The notes beneath the pieces were generated by a model. The model saw only the letters and a list, made by a program, of their open reading frames with translations, searched no databases and was not told where the DNA came from. The translations under genes were made by a program, and so were the position numbers. From a virus: a stretch of DNA of 29,675 bases. Positions 20,819-27,627 of the stretch are shown one piece after another (the stretch's first letter is position 1; each line of letters begins with the position of its first letter). The stretch spans positions 1 to 29,675 of the IMG/VR virus record IMGVR_UViG_3300011416_000031. One strand, 5' to 3'.

Positions 20819-21268
20819 TTAATCCTCCGGGTGAGGCAATCTGATTCCTAGATCTGCCGCACTTCTTTCTATTTCAGTCATATATTCGCTCATCTGTTTG
20901 ACGTTTGCTGTCGTGGTGGAAGTCAAAGCTACTATTTTTTTTCTGAGATCGATGGCTTGGTCTTTCATCCCATGTTTCCACACTTCACGTAGTGATTGTA
21001 TCATCTCTGCGTAATCGGGATCATCCCGTTCATAGATATGGACTAGATAAATATCCTTATACCGTTCATGGGCTGTTTCTTTCGACTCCCCTAGTTCTCC
21101 TCCTATGATCGTCAGCCATTGCCAGTAAAGAGCATTTTGATCCAACGAACGGTCTTTCTTGTGTTCCCTGATAATTACCTCATGGACTGGGTCAAGCGGC
21201 AAAGATTCAATAATAGCTACCGCTCGTTTTTTGAGTTCTGAAGTGGATGCGACGATCTTGTGTTTCAT
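20819..21268 (-). CDS. ninB: NinB-like recombination protein
   Basis: A 149-residue protein with the family signature KDRSLDQNALYWQWLTIIGG (residues ~38-57) and the helical Cys-poor end (TANVKQMSEYMTEIERSAAD). NinB (Orf of lambda) binds single-stranded DNA and SSB and can replace RecFOR functions in Red recombination. It follows the exonuclease with a 4-base overlap, completing an ERF-exonuclease-NinB recombination operon. Length matches the family. Confidence 0.85.
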   Translation of the reverse strand: MKHKIVASTSELKKRAVAIIESLPLDPVHEVIIREHKKDRSLDQNALYWQWLTIIGGELGESKETAHERYKDIYLVHIYERDDPDYAEMIQSLREVWKHGMKDQAIDLRKKIVALTSTTTANVKQMSEYMTEIERSAADLGIRLPHPED

Positions 21269-21879
21269 GGCCGGAGTTTCTTGAGCGAATCGATCATATC
21301 CTCGACTGACTGATTGAAAGCCAGGACCGCCGACTCCATCGCCTTGATGTCAGCCTCGTTGCGTTCCATCCGGCAGATGAATAGCTGCATGTTCTCAGGC
21401 AATTCCGGACAGTAGGAAACAAACTCATTCCACTGTCTACCGGAACAGGCAAGTTCGGCCGTCATTTGTTTGACGTACTCAGGAGGGATTCGGTTCTTGA
21501 AAATGTAGTCGATATGGATTGCCGGAATCTTGCGCTTGATTTCCACCATGCCGTCAGTCCCGACCAGACCGTCCGGCGAAACCCCAAAGCACTCGATTGT
21601 CGGATGCTTGATAAAGGCGACCTGTTCAACATCGTTGCCAGTGATGAAAGAGTAACAGTCCCTGGCTGCCGGCTCGTCCTCGTTGCCCCGGTCCATGTAA
21701 CCGTTCTTGAAAGAGGACTCGACAACACAGTTTGTGAGACGTTCACAGCAGAGTTGAGCAAGGTAATTCGCATAGCCGACGCCTTTCTTCTCCTGCATGA
21801 CGTCGGAGATCCTTGAACCGGTTATCAAACCGCAGCGAAGTTGTCTCCACTCGTCCGTTCCTTGAATGATCTCGTCCAT
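21265..21879 (-). CDS. YqaJ/lambda-exonuclease-like recombinase
   Basis: A 204-residue PD-(D/E)xK exonuclease. Motifs are TGSRISDVM near the start, the RGNEDEPAA helix (~64-72), the catalytic SPDGLVG with D103 and EIKRK with E113/K115, and the terminal QMTAELACSG glutamine helix. It would resect double-stranded ends 5' to 3' to load the partner annealing protein encoded just upstream. TAATG overlap with the ERF gene supports coupled synthesis. GGGGGG lies before the ATG. Confidence 0.9.
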   Translation of the reverse strand: MDEIIQGTDEWRQLRCGLITGSRISDVMQEKKGVGYANYLAQLCCERLTNCVVESSFKNGYMDRGNEDEPAARDCYSFITGNDVEQVAFIKHPTIECFGVSPDGLVGTDGMVEIKRKIPAIHIDYIFKNRIPPEYVKQMTAELACSGRQWNEFVSYCPELPENMQLFICRMERNEADIKAMESAVLAFNQSVEDMIDSLKKLRP

Positions 21880-22616
21880 TATGCCCCCCGTTTCGATTCC
21901 AGGCCCTTGACAGCCTGATTGTATTTTGTGGCGGGGAGTTCGGTCACAGCATTGATATGATAATATACGCAGAACTTGGCGACATCCGCCTTGACCTCGG
22001 CAATTAGTGCCAGGATGTCGTTGGCTTGAGTTTCTGTGATCGTTTCAACCTCTTCTTTTTTGCTGGCGGCCTTACCATCGTCGTCCTGGTCCTGTGCGGC
22101 CATGCCGGTAATGGCTAACAAGGTGTATCGCTCCAAGTAAGTAACGGTTGATGCTACCTGCTGGATGAGGTTTTTCTTGCCACTGTCGTCCTTGCCGGCC
22201 GTCATTGTGACATGGGTTGAATGCCCCATACTGTGAGTTAAGTGGCACGTAACGGTGATCTCGGTTTCCTGCGAGACATCCCAAGAATGGGAGAGACCGT
22301 ATTTCGACATGACGGGGATGATTGAGAGGATGATGTTGCCGAGAGTCGCGTGCTTGTAGCCGGTAAACGACCCGTCCTTGTTTTCATACCCGACTTTCTT
22401 GTCCTTGAGTATGACGATGCTCTCAGCCTTGAAATCAGCGACCGCTTGGTGGTACGCTTTCCGCGCTTCATTCTCCTCCCACCTCAGTTGCAGGTTGAAG
22501 AGTTGCTCCATTTTCTCGATGCTGGCATCTGTCTGCAATGCTCTCTCGATGAGTGCCATGGGAGTGACATTTGTTGACGCAGGGATTTGCTTTGCGATTT
22601 CTATTTCCTTGTTCAT
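21879..22616 (-). CDS. erf: ERF-family single-strand annealing protein
   Basis: A 245-residue protein. The ERF core is clear: YKHATLGNIILSIIPVMSKY, then VSQETEITVTCHLTHSMGHS, then QQVASTVTYLERYTLLAITG and the acidic AAQDQDDDG. ERF of P22 anneals complementary single strands and circularises the genome. The first 70 residues form helices (EKMEQLFNLQLRWEENEARK) typical of the family. The C-terminal 55 residues form a separate small domain. CTGGAGG precedes the ATG. Confidence 0.92.
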   Translation of the reverse strand: MNKEIEIAKQIPASTNVTPMALIERALQTDASIEKMEQLFNLQLRWEENEARKAYHQAVADFKAESIVILKDKKVGYENKDGSFTGYKHATLGNIILSIIPVMSKYGLSHSWDVSQETEITVTCHLTHSMGHSTHVTMTAGKDDSGKKNLIQQVASTVTYLERYTLLAITGMAAQDQDDDGKAASKKEEVETITETQANDILALIAEVKADVAKFCVYYHINAVTELPATKYNQAVKGLESKRGA

Positions 22617-22632
22617 AAACCCTCCAGTTTAT

Positions 22633-22782
22633 TTATTTTGCCTTACAGTCTTTGCACTCGCGCCCCTGGTTGCTGTGGTCGCAATGGCAGGTAATGTCGG
22701 GCGGCATGACGTACTTCTCAATCAGCAGGATTGCCGCACCCAAGACTAGGAACAATCCGCCGATAAGGTAGAGTTCAGTCAT
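22633..22782 (-). CDS. 49-residue membrane protein with Cys/His tail
   Basis: ATG 22782 lies inside the end of the preceding gene (8-base overlap). One transmembrane helix (LYLIGGLFLVLGAAILLIE) is followed by a tail with CHCDHSNQGRECKDCK, five potential metal ligands. A matching helix-plus-Cys plan occurs in the upstream neighbour. Unknown. Confidence 0.6.
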   Translation of the reverse strand: MTELYLIGGLFLVLGAAILLIEKYVMPPDITCHCDHSNQGRECKDCKAK

Positions 22783-22957
22783 GTCCCTTCCCTACCCTCT
22801 CTTTGTACTCTTCAAACTTGACCGCGTAGTCGCAGTCCTCGCACATGCTCCCCCTGCCTGACATAGCGCACAGACACATTACCAGCACCCCAGAGGCGCA
22901 ACCGGCCATGAACACAAGGATGATTAACGCTGGATGCTCGGTGATAAGCTCGATCAT
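22775..22957 (-). CDS. 60-residue single-pass membrane protein
   Basis: A hydrophobic helix (ALIILVFMAGCASGVLVMCL) followed by RGSMCEDCDYAVKFEEYKER. GGGGGAG precedes the ATG. The CEDC pair after the membrane span resembles the tail of the next protein, so the two may act together. Function unknown. Confidence 0.6.
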   Translation of the reverse strand: MIELITEHPALIILVFMAGCASGVLVMCLCAMSGRGSMCEDCDYAVKFEEYKERVGKGHD

Positions 22958-22985
22958 TTGCTCCCCCTGTTGTCGATGATTTCCA

Positions 22986-23231
22986 TCACTTCTCTCCTCT
23001 CGCCCACTTGTTATAAAAATGAAGGGCAGCGCGGTCGTCCCGATCCTGCTGTTTCTTTGTCGCCTTGAATACCTGCTCCTTCTCCTGCTCGGACATGATC
23101 ACCTTCTGGGTCTCCATGTCGTCTTTGCCTGCCATGTGGCAACAGACCACAAGAACTGAGACTACGATGATGGTCCCGACTGCTCTCGCCCAGTGGATCG
23201 GTGGAACCTGCTGTCGATGATGAATTCCCAT
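22986..23231 (-). CDS. Small membrane-anchored protein
   Basis: An 81-residue protein from ATG 23231 (GGAGGTG upstream). One transmembrane stretch (VGTIIVVSVLVVCCH, about 20-34) is followed by a charged helix (SEQEKEQVFKATKKQQDRDD) that ends near the C-terminus. Likely inner membrane with a soluble coil. Unknown. Confidence 0.6.
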   Translation of the reverse strand: MGIHHRQQVPPIHWARAVGTIIVVSVLVVCCHMAGKDDMETQKVIMSEQEKEQVFKATKKQQDRDDRAALHFYNKWARGEK

Positions 23232-23245
23232 GCTGCACCTCCGGT

Positions 23246-23428
23246 TCATTTCAAGTCGTCCAGTTTGACCTTCAACATCCTTGCAATCGCCTTGGCTTTC
23301 AGATCGTCGATGTTCTCTCCTGCCAAAGCTCTCCGTACCGTCATGTTGCTGAAATCGCCCTTTGACTTCTTGGCCAATTCCTCGGGAACCCTGCCGACCA
23401 TTGCCTCTTTTAACCGTGTGAGTATCAA
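23246..23428 (-). CDS. Small Cro-like HTH regulator (TTG start)
   Basis: A 60-residue protein read from TTG 23428, six bases after GGAGGTGG. A frame from 23488 would start upstream of the -10 box. The HTH-like sequence is EELAKKSKGDFSNMTVRRAL followed by GENIDDLKAKAIARMLKVKL. It is the first gene of the promoter at 23457-23485 and may autoregulate through the CTGTT-A-AACAG repeat there. A clean database match is needed to be sure. Confidence 0.6.
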   Translation of the reverse strand: MILTRLKEAMVGRVPEELAKKSKGDFSNMTVRRALAGENIDDLKAKAIARMLKVKLDDLK

Positions 23429-23456
23429 GTTGCCACCTCCGTTTATTTGATGACCC

Positions 23457-23485
23457 ACAATAACAACTGTTAAACAGGCTGTCAA
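23457..23485 (-). promoter_or_regulatory. Promoter with inverted-repeat operator upstream of HTH gene
   Basis: TTGACA (23480-23485) and TATTGT (23457-23462) are 17 bases apart. The spacer contains CTGTT-A-AACAG on the plus strand (23467-23477), a perfect inverted repeat. The regulator gene begins 29 bases downstream of the -10. Confidence 0.65.
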
Positions 23486-23504
23486 CAACTTTCTTTCACT
23501 AATG

Positions 23505-23657
23505 TTAATTCTCTGTTTTCTTTTTTCTGCGCTTCTCCCAGCTCGATATCGCCGCGTTCTTCCTCTGCAACTTCGCGGCCTCGGTCATGGTCTTCTTCTG
23601 CTTGCCGAGAAGGGATGCGGCATTTATGGGTTCTCCACAATGAGGGCAGTTGGTCAT
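23505..23657 (-). CDS. 50-residue Zn-knuckle protein B
   Basis: ATG 23657 overlaps the upstream stop. The protein begins NCPHCGEPINAASLLGKQKK and has a basic helical rest (TEAAKLQRKNAAISSWEKRRKKK). Same length and plan as the protein at 13793-13945. It may bind nucleic acid. It ends 20 bases before the promoter region at 23457-23485. Confidence 0.65.
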   Translation of the reverse strand: MTNCPHCGEPINAASLLGKQKKTMTEAAKLQRKNAAISSWEKRRKKKTEN

Positions 23658-23950
23658 GGTGCGTTCCTTTCGGCGACTGCAGCCAGCACCATAGGTTTCA
23701 CTGCGCAAAGTTCGCAGACTGAGGCGGCTATAGGGTCCATCAGAGGTGTTGCAAGGTCTTCGTTCTGCCCCATCACGGCCGCCAGTTGTCCGCCGATCAT
23801 CATGCCCAGTCCCTGCTGTCTCTGGATAGCCCCTGCGTCCAGACCAAACCGCTCAATGGTGACCTTCCAGAACATCGGCAGTCCACAGGACCCGATTTTC
23901 TTTCCGCATACCGAACACGTTGCCAGTGCCCTGAGTTCTGATTCTTTCAT
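23654..23950 (-). CDS. Small four-Cys (zinc) protein
   Basis: A 98-residue protein from ATG 23950, behind AGGAGGT. Two CxxC pairs, CSVCGKK near the start and CELCAVK near the end, frame a middle with a helix rich in Gln/Gly/Met (RQQGLGMMIGGQLAAVMGQ). Zinc ribbon closed by both ends is likely. Family unknown. It is coupled (ATGA) to the LPD29-like gene. Confidence 0.65.
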   Translation of the reverse strand: MKESELRALATCSVCGKKIGSCGLPMFWKVTIERFGLDAGAIQRQQGLGMMIGGQLAAVMGQNEDLATPLMDPIAASVCELCAVKPMVLAAVAERNAP

Positions 23951-24327
23951 GGTGATACCTCCTGTGCATCGTGGACGATTTTGATGCTGATGTAAAAGTT
24001 GGTCTGGTTGACGTCGGTGGGGTGGCCGAAGTTGTCGCAGTTGTAAGCGAGGATCGTGGCCTTGATGGTGTCCAGCCATTTCTGGGCAACAGGAGTATAC
24101 CTGCCAGCGGCGGCAGCCGGGAAGGTGGCGATGACCTTATCCCCACCTGGAGGCACCACGATGGTAGCATCAATCGCTGAACCTGCCGAGAACTTCTCAC
24201 TGCGAATGCTAACCTTCAAACCGGCCGGCAGAACTCCATCGGCAAAGCACTGCTTGATGTCTGCCCGGATCAGTTTGGCGATCTCGACAGTTGAAAGACC
24301 TTCTTGATATTTACTCCCCTTGAACAT
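23947..24327 (-). CDS. LPD29-like domain protein
   Basis: A 126-residue protein: TVEIAKLIRADIKQCFADG, then LKVSIRSEKFSAGSAIDATI, and a C-terminal strand pair (NFYISIKIVHD). The order AKLIR.D.K..F...KVSIRS..FSGGSAID is that of LPD29, a domain I know from polyvalent phage and plasmid proteins. Its function is unknown. Here it stands alone, not fused to a large protein. AGGAGG precedes the ATG. Confidence 0.6.
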   Translation of the reverse strand: MFKGSKYQEGLSTVEIAKLIRADIKQCFADGVLPAGLKVSIRSEKFSAGSAIDATIVVPPGGDKVIATFPAAAAGRYTPVAQKWLDTIKATILAYNCDNFGHPTDVNQTNFYISIKIVHDAQEVSP

Positions 24328-24336
24328 GATGCCCTC

Positions 24337-25206
24337 CTACCAGAGAAATAGTTGACAGTCTGCTTCGTCGCCTTCGTATGCCTTGCCACTTACCCACCAG
24401 TTCCAGAAGTCCTCTTGTGTCGGGAATTTCTCAATCCAACGGTCTTCCCCTTTTTTCGTGGGAGTCCCTTTATATTTGTTCCAGTAGGCATCAAAACCCC
24501 GCTTCCAAAGTGCCTCATATTTCGGCCACCTTGCAAAGTCTCTTGCCTGCCCCTTGGCCCCCCCCATTGGACACCCGACACAACCAAGGCGTTTAAATCC
24601 TTCATCGTAGAGTGAACAGTACGGCATGTTGTTGTCTCGGATGAATCGCCACACGTCAGCCTCGGTCCAGTAGAGGATCGGGGAGAGGATCGGGGAGAGG
24701 TCGCTTTTGTGAAGTGTCACTGTTTGCCACATGCCCTTGCGCCTGGCTGACTCTTCGGCCCTGACACCAATAGCCTTGAATAACCCACGTCCCCCTTGTT
24801 CCTTGTAGATTTCACAGCACCATCTAGCAAGGCGTGTCGGGGGGCCGCAGGACTTGTGTGCCATATACATCGGGAGTGACCCCTGCATAGGATGGTGCCA
24901 AGTGGTGCCAGGGTATTCACGCTTGATAAACTGGACAAGTTCAGGCGGGTCGATGGTGACGTTGTTATAGTTGCGGGTAAACTTGACTCCTGACATTTGA
25001 AAGAGTTTGTCCATAACGATACTATCTTTCCCACCAGAAAAGCACTCATAGAAACCGCCAGAATCGCGCTCAAGAGCCATCTTTTCATAAGTGCGTATAG
25101 TCAACAGCGCCATTTCAATTTTATCTGTCAAGGGAACAGCAAGCGCGGCCTGATACATCGCCTCTACATCGTCGTTGCCGTATAAATCGGTTATTCGTTG
25201 ATTCAC
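24337..25206 (-). CDS. PAPS-reductase-family (PP-loop) protein 2
   Basis: A 289-residue close paralogue of the protein at 14339-15199. It starts at GTG 25206 behind AAGGAG. PP-loop SGGKDS is at 57-62, then VTIDPPELVQFIKREYP, RWCCEIYKEQGG (Cys 130/131), GVRAEESARRKGMW and LGCVGCPMGG with C209/C212. A 12-base tandem duplication (24673-24696) encodes SPIL twice near residue 181. It sits between a Dam methyltransferase gene and an LPD29-like gene. A role in DNA or nucleotide modification is conceivable (DndC uses this fold) but unproven. Confidence 0.88.
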   Translation of the reverse strand: MNQRITDLYGNDDVEAMYQAALAVPLTDKIEMALLTIRTYEKMALERDSGGFYECFSGGKDSIVMDKLFQMSGVKFTRNYNNVTIDPPELVQFIKREYPGTTWHHPMQGSLPMYMAHKSCGPPTRLARWCCEIYKEQGGRGLFKAIGVRAEESARRKGMWQTVTLHKSDLSPILSPILYWTEADVWRFIRDNNMPYCSLYDEGFKRLGCVGCPMGGAKGQARDFARWPKYEALWKRGFDAYWNKYKGTPTKKGEDRWIEKFPTQEDFWNWWVSGKAYEGDEADCQLFLW

Positions 25207-25291
25207 AATTTGCTCCTTCTCAAAAGTGACTCGGTCTGCCCAGCAACCACCACAGGAAGTAAGATAGATATCGCATCATTTGTTTTCCCTC

Positions 25292-25759
25292 TCATCTTGC
25301 AGAATGACGGCAATTTGGCACCGTCGATAATTTCGGCGGCCCACCCGGTACCGGACGAAAAACCACCACCATTGAGGCATGGTTCGCTCTAGCGGCCTGA
25401 CCATCCAGAGTGAACCATAGTCGATCTTTCACAAACCGGATCTCACTGGCCTTCATGCAGAAGTCATGAAACCACTTTGTATCACCTGAAACCGGAAGCA
25501 AGCAAACTCCGGTACCGCCAGCCAATGCCGTGTCGTGCGCCTTCTTTACCCACGAATAAACGTCCTGACCTCGACCATAGGGCGGATTCATAAAGAAGGT
25601 TTCTCCCGTCCAATCCTGTATAAGTCCGTTAATTTCCGGCGTGAAAAACTTGGAACATTTCGCGGTACCGGGGAGTGCCGCCACGTCCAGAGTGAAATTA
25701 AACTCTGAATTCAGCATGTCGAAAAACGATTGTGGAGTTGCCCATGTTGTGATAGCCAT
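25292..25759 (-). CDS. Phage DNA adenine methyltransferase (Dam-like)
   Basis: A 155-residue protein of the phage N6-adenine methyltransferase family. The catalytic motif is FMNPPYGRG (NPPY about 58-61), preceded by WATPQSFFDML and DVAALPGTAKC. A cofactor-side loop GGTGVCLLPVSGDTKWFHDF follows. Such enzymes protect phage DNA or mark it. ATG 25759 overlaps the upstream stop (TGATG) with AAGGAGG seven bases before it. About 85 bases follow before the next gene. I see nothing in them beyond a ribosome site. Confidence 0.88.
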   Translation of the reverse strand: MAITTWATPQSFFDMLNSEFNFTLDVAALPGTAKCSKFFTPEINGLIQDWTGETFFMNPPYGRGQDVYSWVKKAHDTALAGGTGVCLLPVSGDTKWFHDFCMKASEIRFVKDRLWFTLDGQAARANHASMVVVFRPVPGGPPKLSTVPNCRHSAR

Positions 25760-26055
25760 CACCACGCCTCCTTATTGAACTGAATATTATCGAACCGCTC
25801 CCCGGCCACGAACTCGTCAGCCGCCTTCTCGTCCTCACGAATCCAACGGTCGACCACGCCATCAAACTCCAGATCAGACTTCTGACTCTCAATCTCTTTG
25901 ATCCACTTTGGGATAACGAACTGCAGGGCATGGGCCTTGACCTTCTCAACGAAGTCCTCCGGCAGGACTGCTTCGCCATCTGCGTTGTAGGTCACATCGA
26001 ATGCCAGGAAGTCGTTGCTCAACTCGAATTCTATTGATCGTGGTTTCATGGCCAT
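25759..26055 (-). CDS. Hypothetical protein upstream of Dam
   Basis: About 98 residues, read from ATG 26055 or the ATG two codons on (AAAGGTAGG precedes). It is acidic, with IEFELSNDFLAFDVTYNADG, then helices (FVEKVKAHALQFVIPKWIKE). A frame upstream of 26055 would overlap the preceding gene. Unknown. Confidence 0.6.
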   Translation of the reverse strand: MAMKPRSIEFELSNDFLAFDVTYNADGEAVLPEDFVEKVKAHALQFVIPKWIKEIESQKSDLEFDGVVDRWIREDEKAADEFVAGERFDNIQFNKEAW

Positions 26056-26056
26056 C

Positions 26057-26413
26057 CTACCTTTCGGCCATTCTGTACTCGGCCATGTCGATTGCGAAAC
26101 CAGGGTCGTCTGCCAGTTTACATTTAGGGCGATAATCTTTGACCAGATAAACCTCACCGCGGGTCTTGATGTCGATCAGAGTGGCGAGGTTGAGGACCCG
26201 GAACTCATGCTTGACGATGTCGAACACGGTCACGAACGGTGTATCTTTCCTGGCCACCGTGCTGGGGTTGCCCTTGACGCCCTTCTTGACGCCCTTGCGC
26301 CCGGTCAGCTTGCGAATCGAACCATCGAGCTTCACGAAGTGAACAGTGAAAAACCCCCCATCAGTACCGTTGATAATCTCCACTGCCTTCTCCCTGTTGA
26401 TTACGCTTGCCAT
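26057..26413 (-). CDS. SH3-like beta-barrel phage protein
   Basis: A 118-residue protein. Its middle VHFVKLDGSIRKLTGRKGVK, then VTVFDIVKHEFRVLNLATLI, is a pattern I know from phage proteins labelled as SH3 beta-barrel fold-containing, often the first gene of an early operon. AGGAGGG precedes the ATG. It is the first gene after the promoter at 26450-26478. Exact function unknown. Confidence 0.7.
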   Translation of the reverse strand: MASVINREKAVEIINGTDGGFFTVHFVKLDGSIRKLTGRKGVKKGVKGNPSTVARKDTPFVTVFDIVKHEFRVLNLATLIDIKTRGEVYLVKDYRPKCKLADDPGFAIDMAEYRMAER

Positions 26414-26449
26414 GGTGTCCCTCCTCGTTTCGTTCTTCCTGATGATTCA

Positions 26450-26478
26450 ACTCTACTGCGAAGCGTTCCGTATGTCAA
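26450..26478 (-). promoter_or_regulatory. Sigma70-type promoter for the early block
   Basis: Perfect TTGACA (26473-26478), 17-base spacer, TAGAGT (26450-26455). It lies just downstream of the lysis-side terminator and drives the run from the SH3-like gene onward. Confidence 0.65.
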
Positions 26479-26508
26479 GCAATTATTTTCAAATTATTTT
26501 ATGGGCAC

Positions 26509-26539
26509 AAAAAAACCCCTCGAAATCAATCAAGGGGTT
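26509..26539 (-). terminator. Rho-independent terminator of the lysis block
   Basis: AACCCCT/AGGGGTT stem (7 bp) with a 12-base loop, followed on the minus strand by seven T. It separates the lysis cluster from the early promoter immediately downstream. Confidence 0.85.
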
Positions 26540-26545
26540 CGTTTC

Positions 26546-26620
26546 TCAGGCATGGCCCTCATAGGGGCAGAACCACCACAGGTCGTCAGGATCGTAATCC
26601 CATTCACATAGACAACACAT
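26546..26620 (-). CDS. 24-residue Cys/Trp-rich microprotein
   Basis: ATG 26620 overlaps the stop of the shifted frame of the preceding gene (TAATG), with GAGG 10 bases upstream. The product is MCCLCEWDYDPDDLWWFC, then PYEGHA: four Cys and three Trp, too ordered in composition for chance coding. It is the last gene before the terminator. Unknown. Confidence 0.5.
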   Translation of the reverse strand: MCCLCEWDYDPDDLWWFCPYEGHA

Positions 26621-26738
26621 TACTTATTGACCTCGTTGTTCTGCTCAACGGTCGAGTTGCACCGCTCCAGTGCCGCCCGGTAGACCTCAAGGTTCTCCAG
26701 CATATCCCGGCTCCGCCGCAATTCTTTTTTCCTGGCAT
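26620..26738 (-). CDS. Small helical gene needing a -1 frameshift
   Basis: ATG 26738 has AAAGGAG six bases upstream. The fifth codon ends a classic slippery heptamer A_AAA_AAG (26724-26730). In frame 0 the ORF gives a poor 44-residue product ending at 26604. After a -1 shift it gives MPGKKELRRSRDMLENLEVY, then RAALERCNSTVEQNNEVNK, a sensible charged helix ending TAA at 26620, where the next microprotein's ATG overlaps. Either programmed frameshifting or a one-base error in the A-run explains this. Confidence 0.5.
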
Positions 26739-26817
26739 GGGGTTCTCCTTTCTAGCTTTGAGTATCATTTTAGGTTAAATATGATATTCAAACCGATTTG
26801 TGTCTCATGGGTGAGAC

Positions 26818-26985
26818 TCAAGGTAATGCTGATACAGGCACAGTGTTGCCGTTCAGCCCTTCAACGCTAACCGGCTTCTCCGTGGTTGAATAGCATCTGA
26901 CATAGCTATCCGTTGCGTAAATGGTTGTTTCGTTGTAGGCGCAACCGCTAAGGGTGAGCAGTAATGTAAGGAGTATGTACCTCAT
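26818..26985 (-). CDS. Small outer-membrane-type lipoprotein (o-spanin candidate)
   Basis: A 55-residue protein: a signal peptide (RYILLTLLLT) with lipobox LSGC, so a mature N-terminal lipidated Cys at 15, then 40 residues (AYNETTIYATDSYVRCYSTT). Its ATG overlaps the holin candidate's stop. Size, lipobox and position after a holin suggest an Rz1-like spanin component, although it is not proline-rich. It could also be another phage lipoprotein. Confidence 0.65.
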   Translation of the reverse strand: MRYILLTLLLTLSGCAYNETTIYATDSYVRCYSTTEKPVSVEGLNGNTVPVSALP

Positions 26986-27152
26986 GGCTTTTTGTCGGGC
27001 GTGAACACGCCTATCAAGCCCATGACGGCCAAGCCTCCCGCGACTATGGCTTCTGTCTGCTCCGGTGTCAACACAACGCCACAGGCGGTCAATATTGCGA
27101 TAAGGCCGCGCCAGGTGCTAGGTTCCTTCATTCTCTCGATAAGCGTGTTCAT
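26982..27152 (-). CDS. Small two-helix membrane protein (holin candidate)
   Basis: A 56-residue protein from ATG 27152 (AAAGGAG five bases upstream; an earlier start lacks this). Two hydrophobic stretches, WRGLIAILTACGVVL and AIVAGGLAVMGLIGVF, joined by TPEQTE, and a charged C-terminus (TPDKKP). This is the shape of small class II holin-type proteins of phages, encoded next to the lipoprotein and near the endolysin. Stop/start overlaps on both sides. Confidence 0.7.
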   Translation of the reverse strand: MNTLIERMKEPSTWRGLIAILTACGVVLTPEQTEAIVAGGLAVMGLIGVFTPDKKP

Positions 27153-27538
27153 ACGTTCTCCTTTAAGTTGTTTTTGCCTGTCCAAAAAGCAGGGCCTCCG
27201 AAAAGATGCACGGTTTCATAGTAAGTGACAGCCCTGCGGCGTCTCAGCCATTTCAACCATCCTCCGACATATTCAACCTTGCGAAGTATGTTGTTTAGAA
27301 ACGTCCTGTCTGCCGAGTCTTTGGCTTCAATAGTAGGTGGCGCCACGGCATATTCCCAATCATGTATCTGGCACTCTTCCTTGATTGACAATCCCCATAT
27401 CGTGTCTGGTACAAGGTCAACCTTCCATCCTTTAGGGCCGCAACCGTTTGTAACTTGGTCGCGTACTTCCCGAGATGCCAGCCAGTATGATTCCGGGGCG
27501 AAAGGTCGCGTATCTATCGGTCTGATCGGTTCTCTCAT
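27149..27538 (-). CDS. His-Asp protein, possibly phospholipase A2-like
   Basis: A 129-residue soluble protein. NGCGPKGWKVDLVPDT is followed by EECQIHDWEYAVAP and DSADRTFLNN, then a basic RRRR. The order CGP...C..HD..Y...AD..FL is similar to PLA2-fold proteins (parvovirus VP1 type), with HD as a catalytic pair. No signal peptide. I recall proteins of this type as hypothetical in phages. Its position in the lysis cluster makes a membrane-acting enzyme plausible, but the assignment is tentative. AAGGAGAATGT precedes the ATG. Confidence 0.6.
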   Translation of the reverse strand: MREPIRPIDTRPFAPESYWLASREVRDQVTNGCGPKGWKVDLVPDTIWGLSIKEECQIHDWEYAVAPPTIEAKDSADRTFLNNILRKVEYVGGWLKWLRRRRAVTYYETVHLFGGPAFWTGKNNLKENV

Positions 27539-27627
27539 ACATTCTCCTTCGCAAAATCACAGAACTTCCTGCATCGGCAGGTCTTACACAGTGGGCCGGC
27601 ACATTTGAGGTAACAGTCTGGGATCAC
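27535..27627 (-). CDS. 30-residue seven-Cys-type microprotein
   Basis: GTG 27627 overlaps the upstream stop (GTGA) and the ORF ends in the ATGA of the next gene. The sequence (IPDCYLKCAGPLCKTCRCRK, then FCDFAKENV) has six cysteines in 30 residues, suggesting a metal-binding knuckle. No strong ribosome site, so translation would rely on coupling. Confidence 0.45.
   Translation of the reverse strand: MIPDCYLKCAGPLCKTCRCRKFCDFAKENV

Noticed and set aside
24717-25088. 123-codon minus-strand frame inside PAPS-reductase gene 2
   Set aside because: A shifted shadow; its paralogue shows no conserved matching frame.
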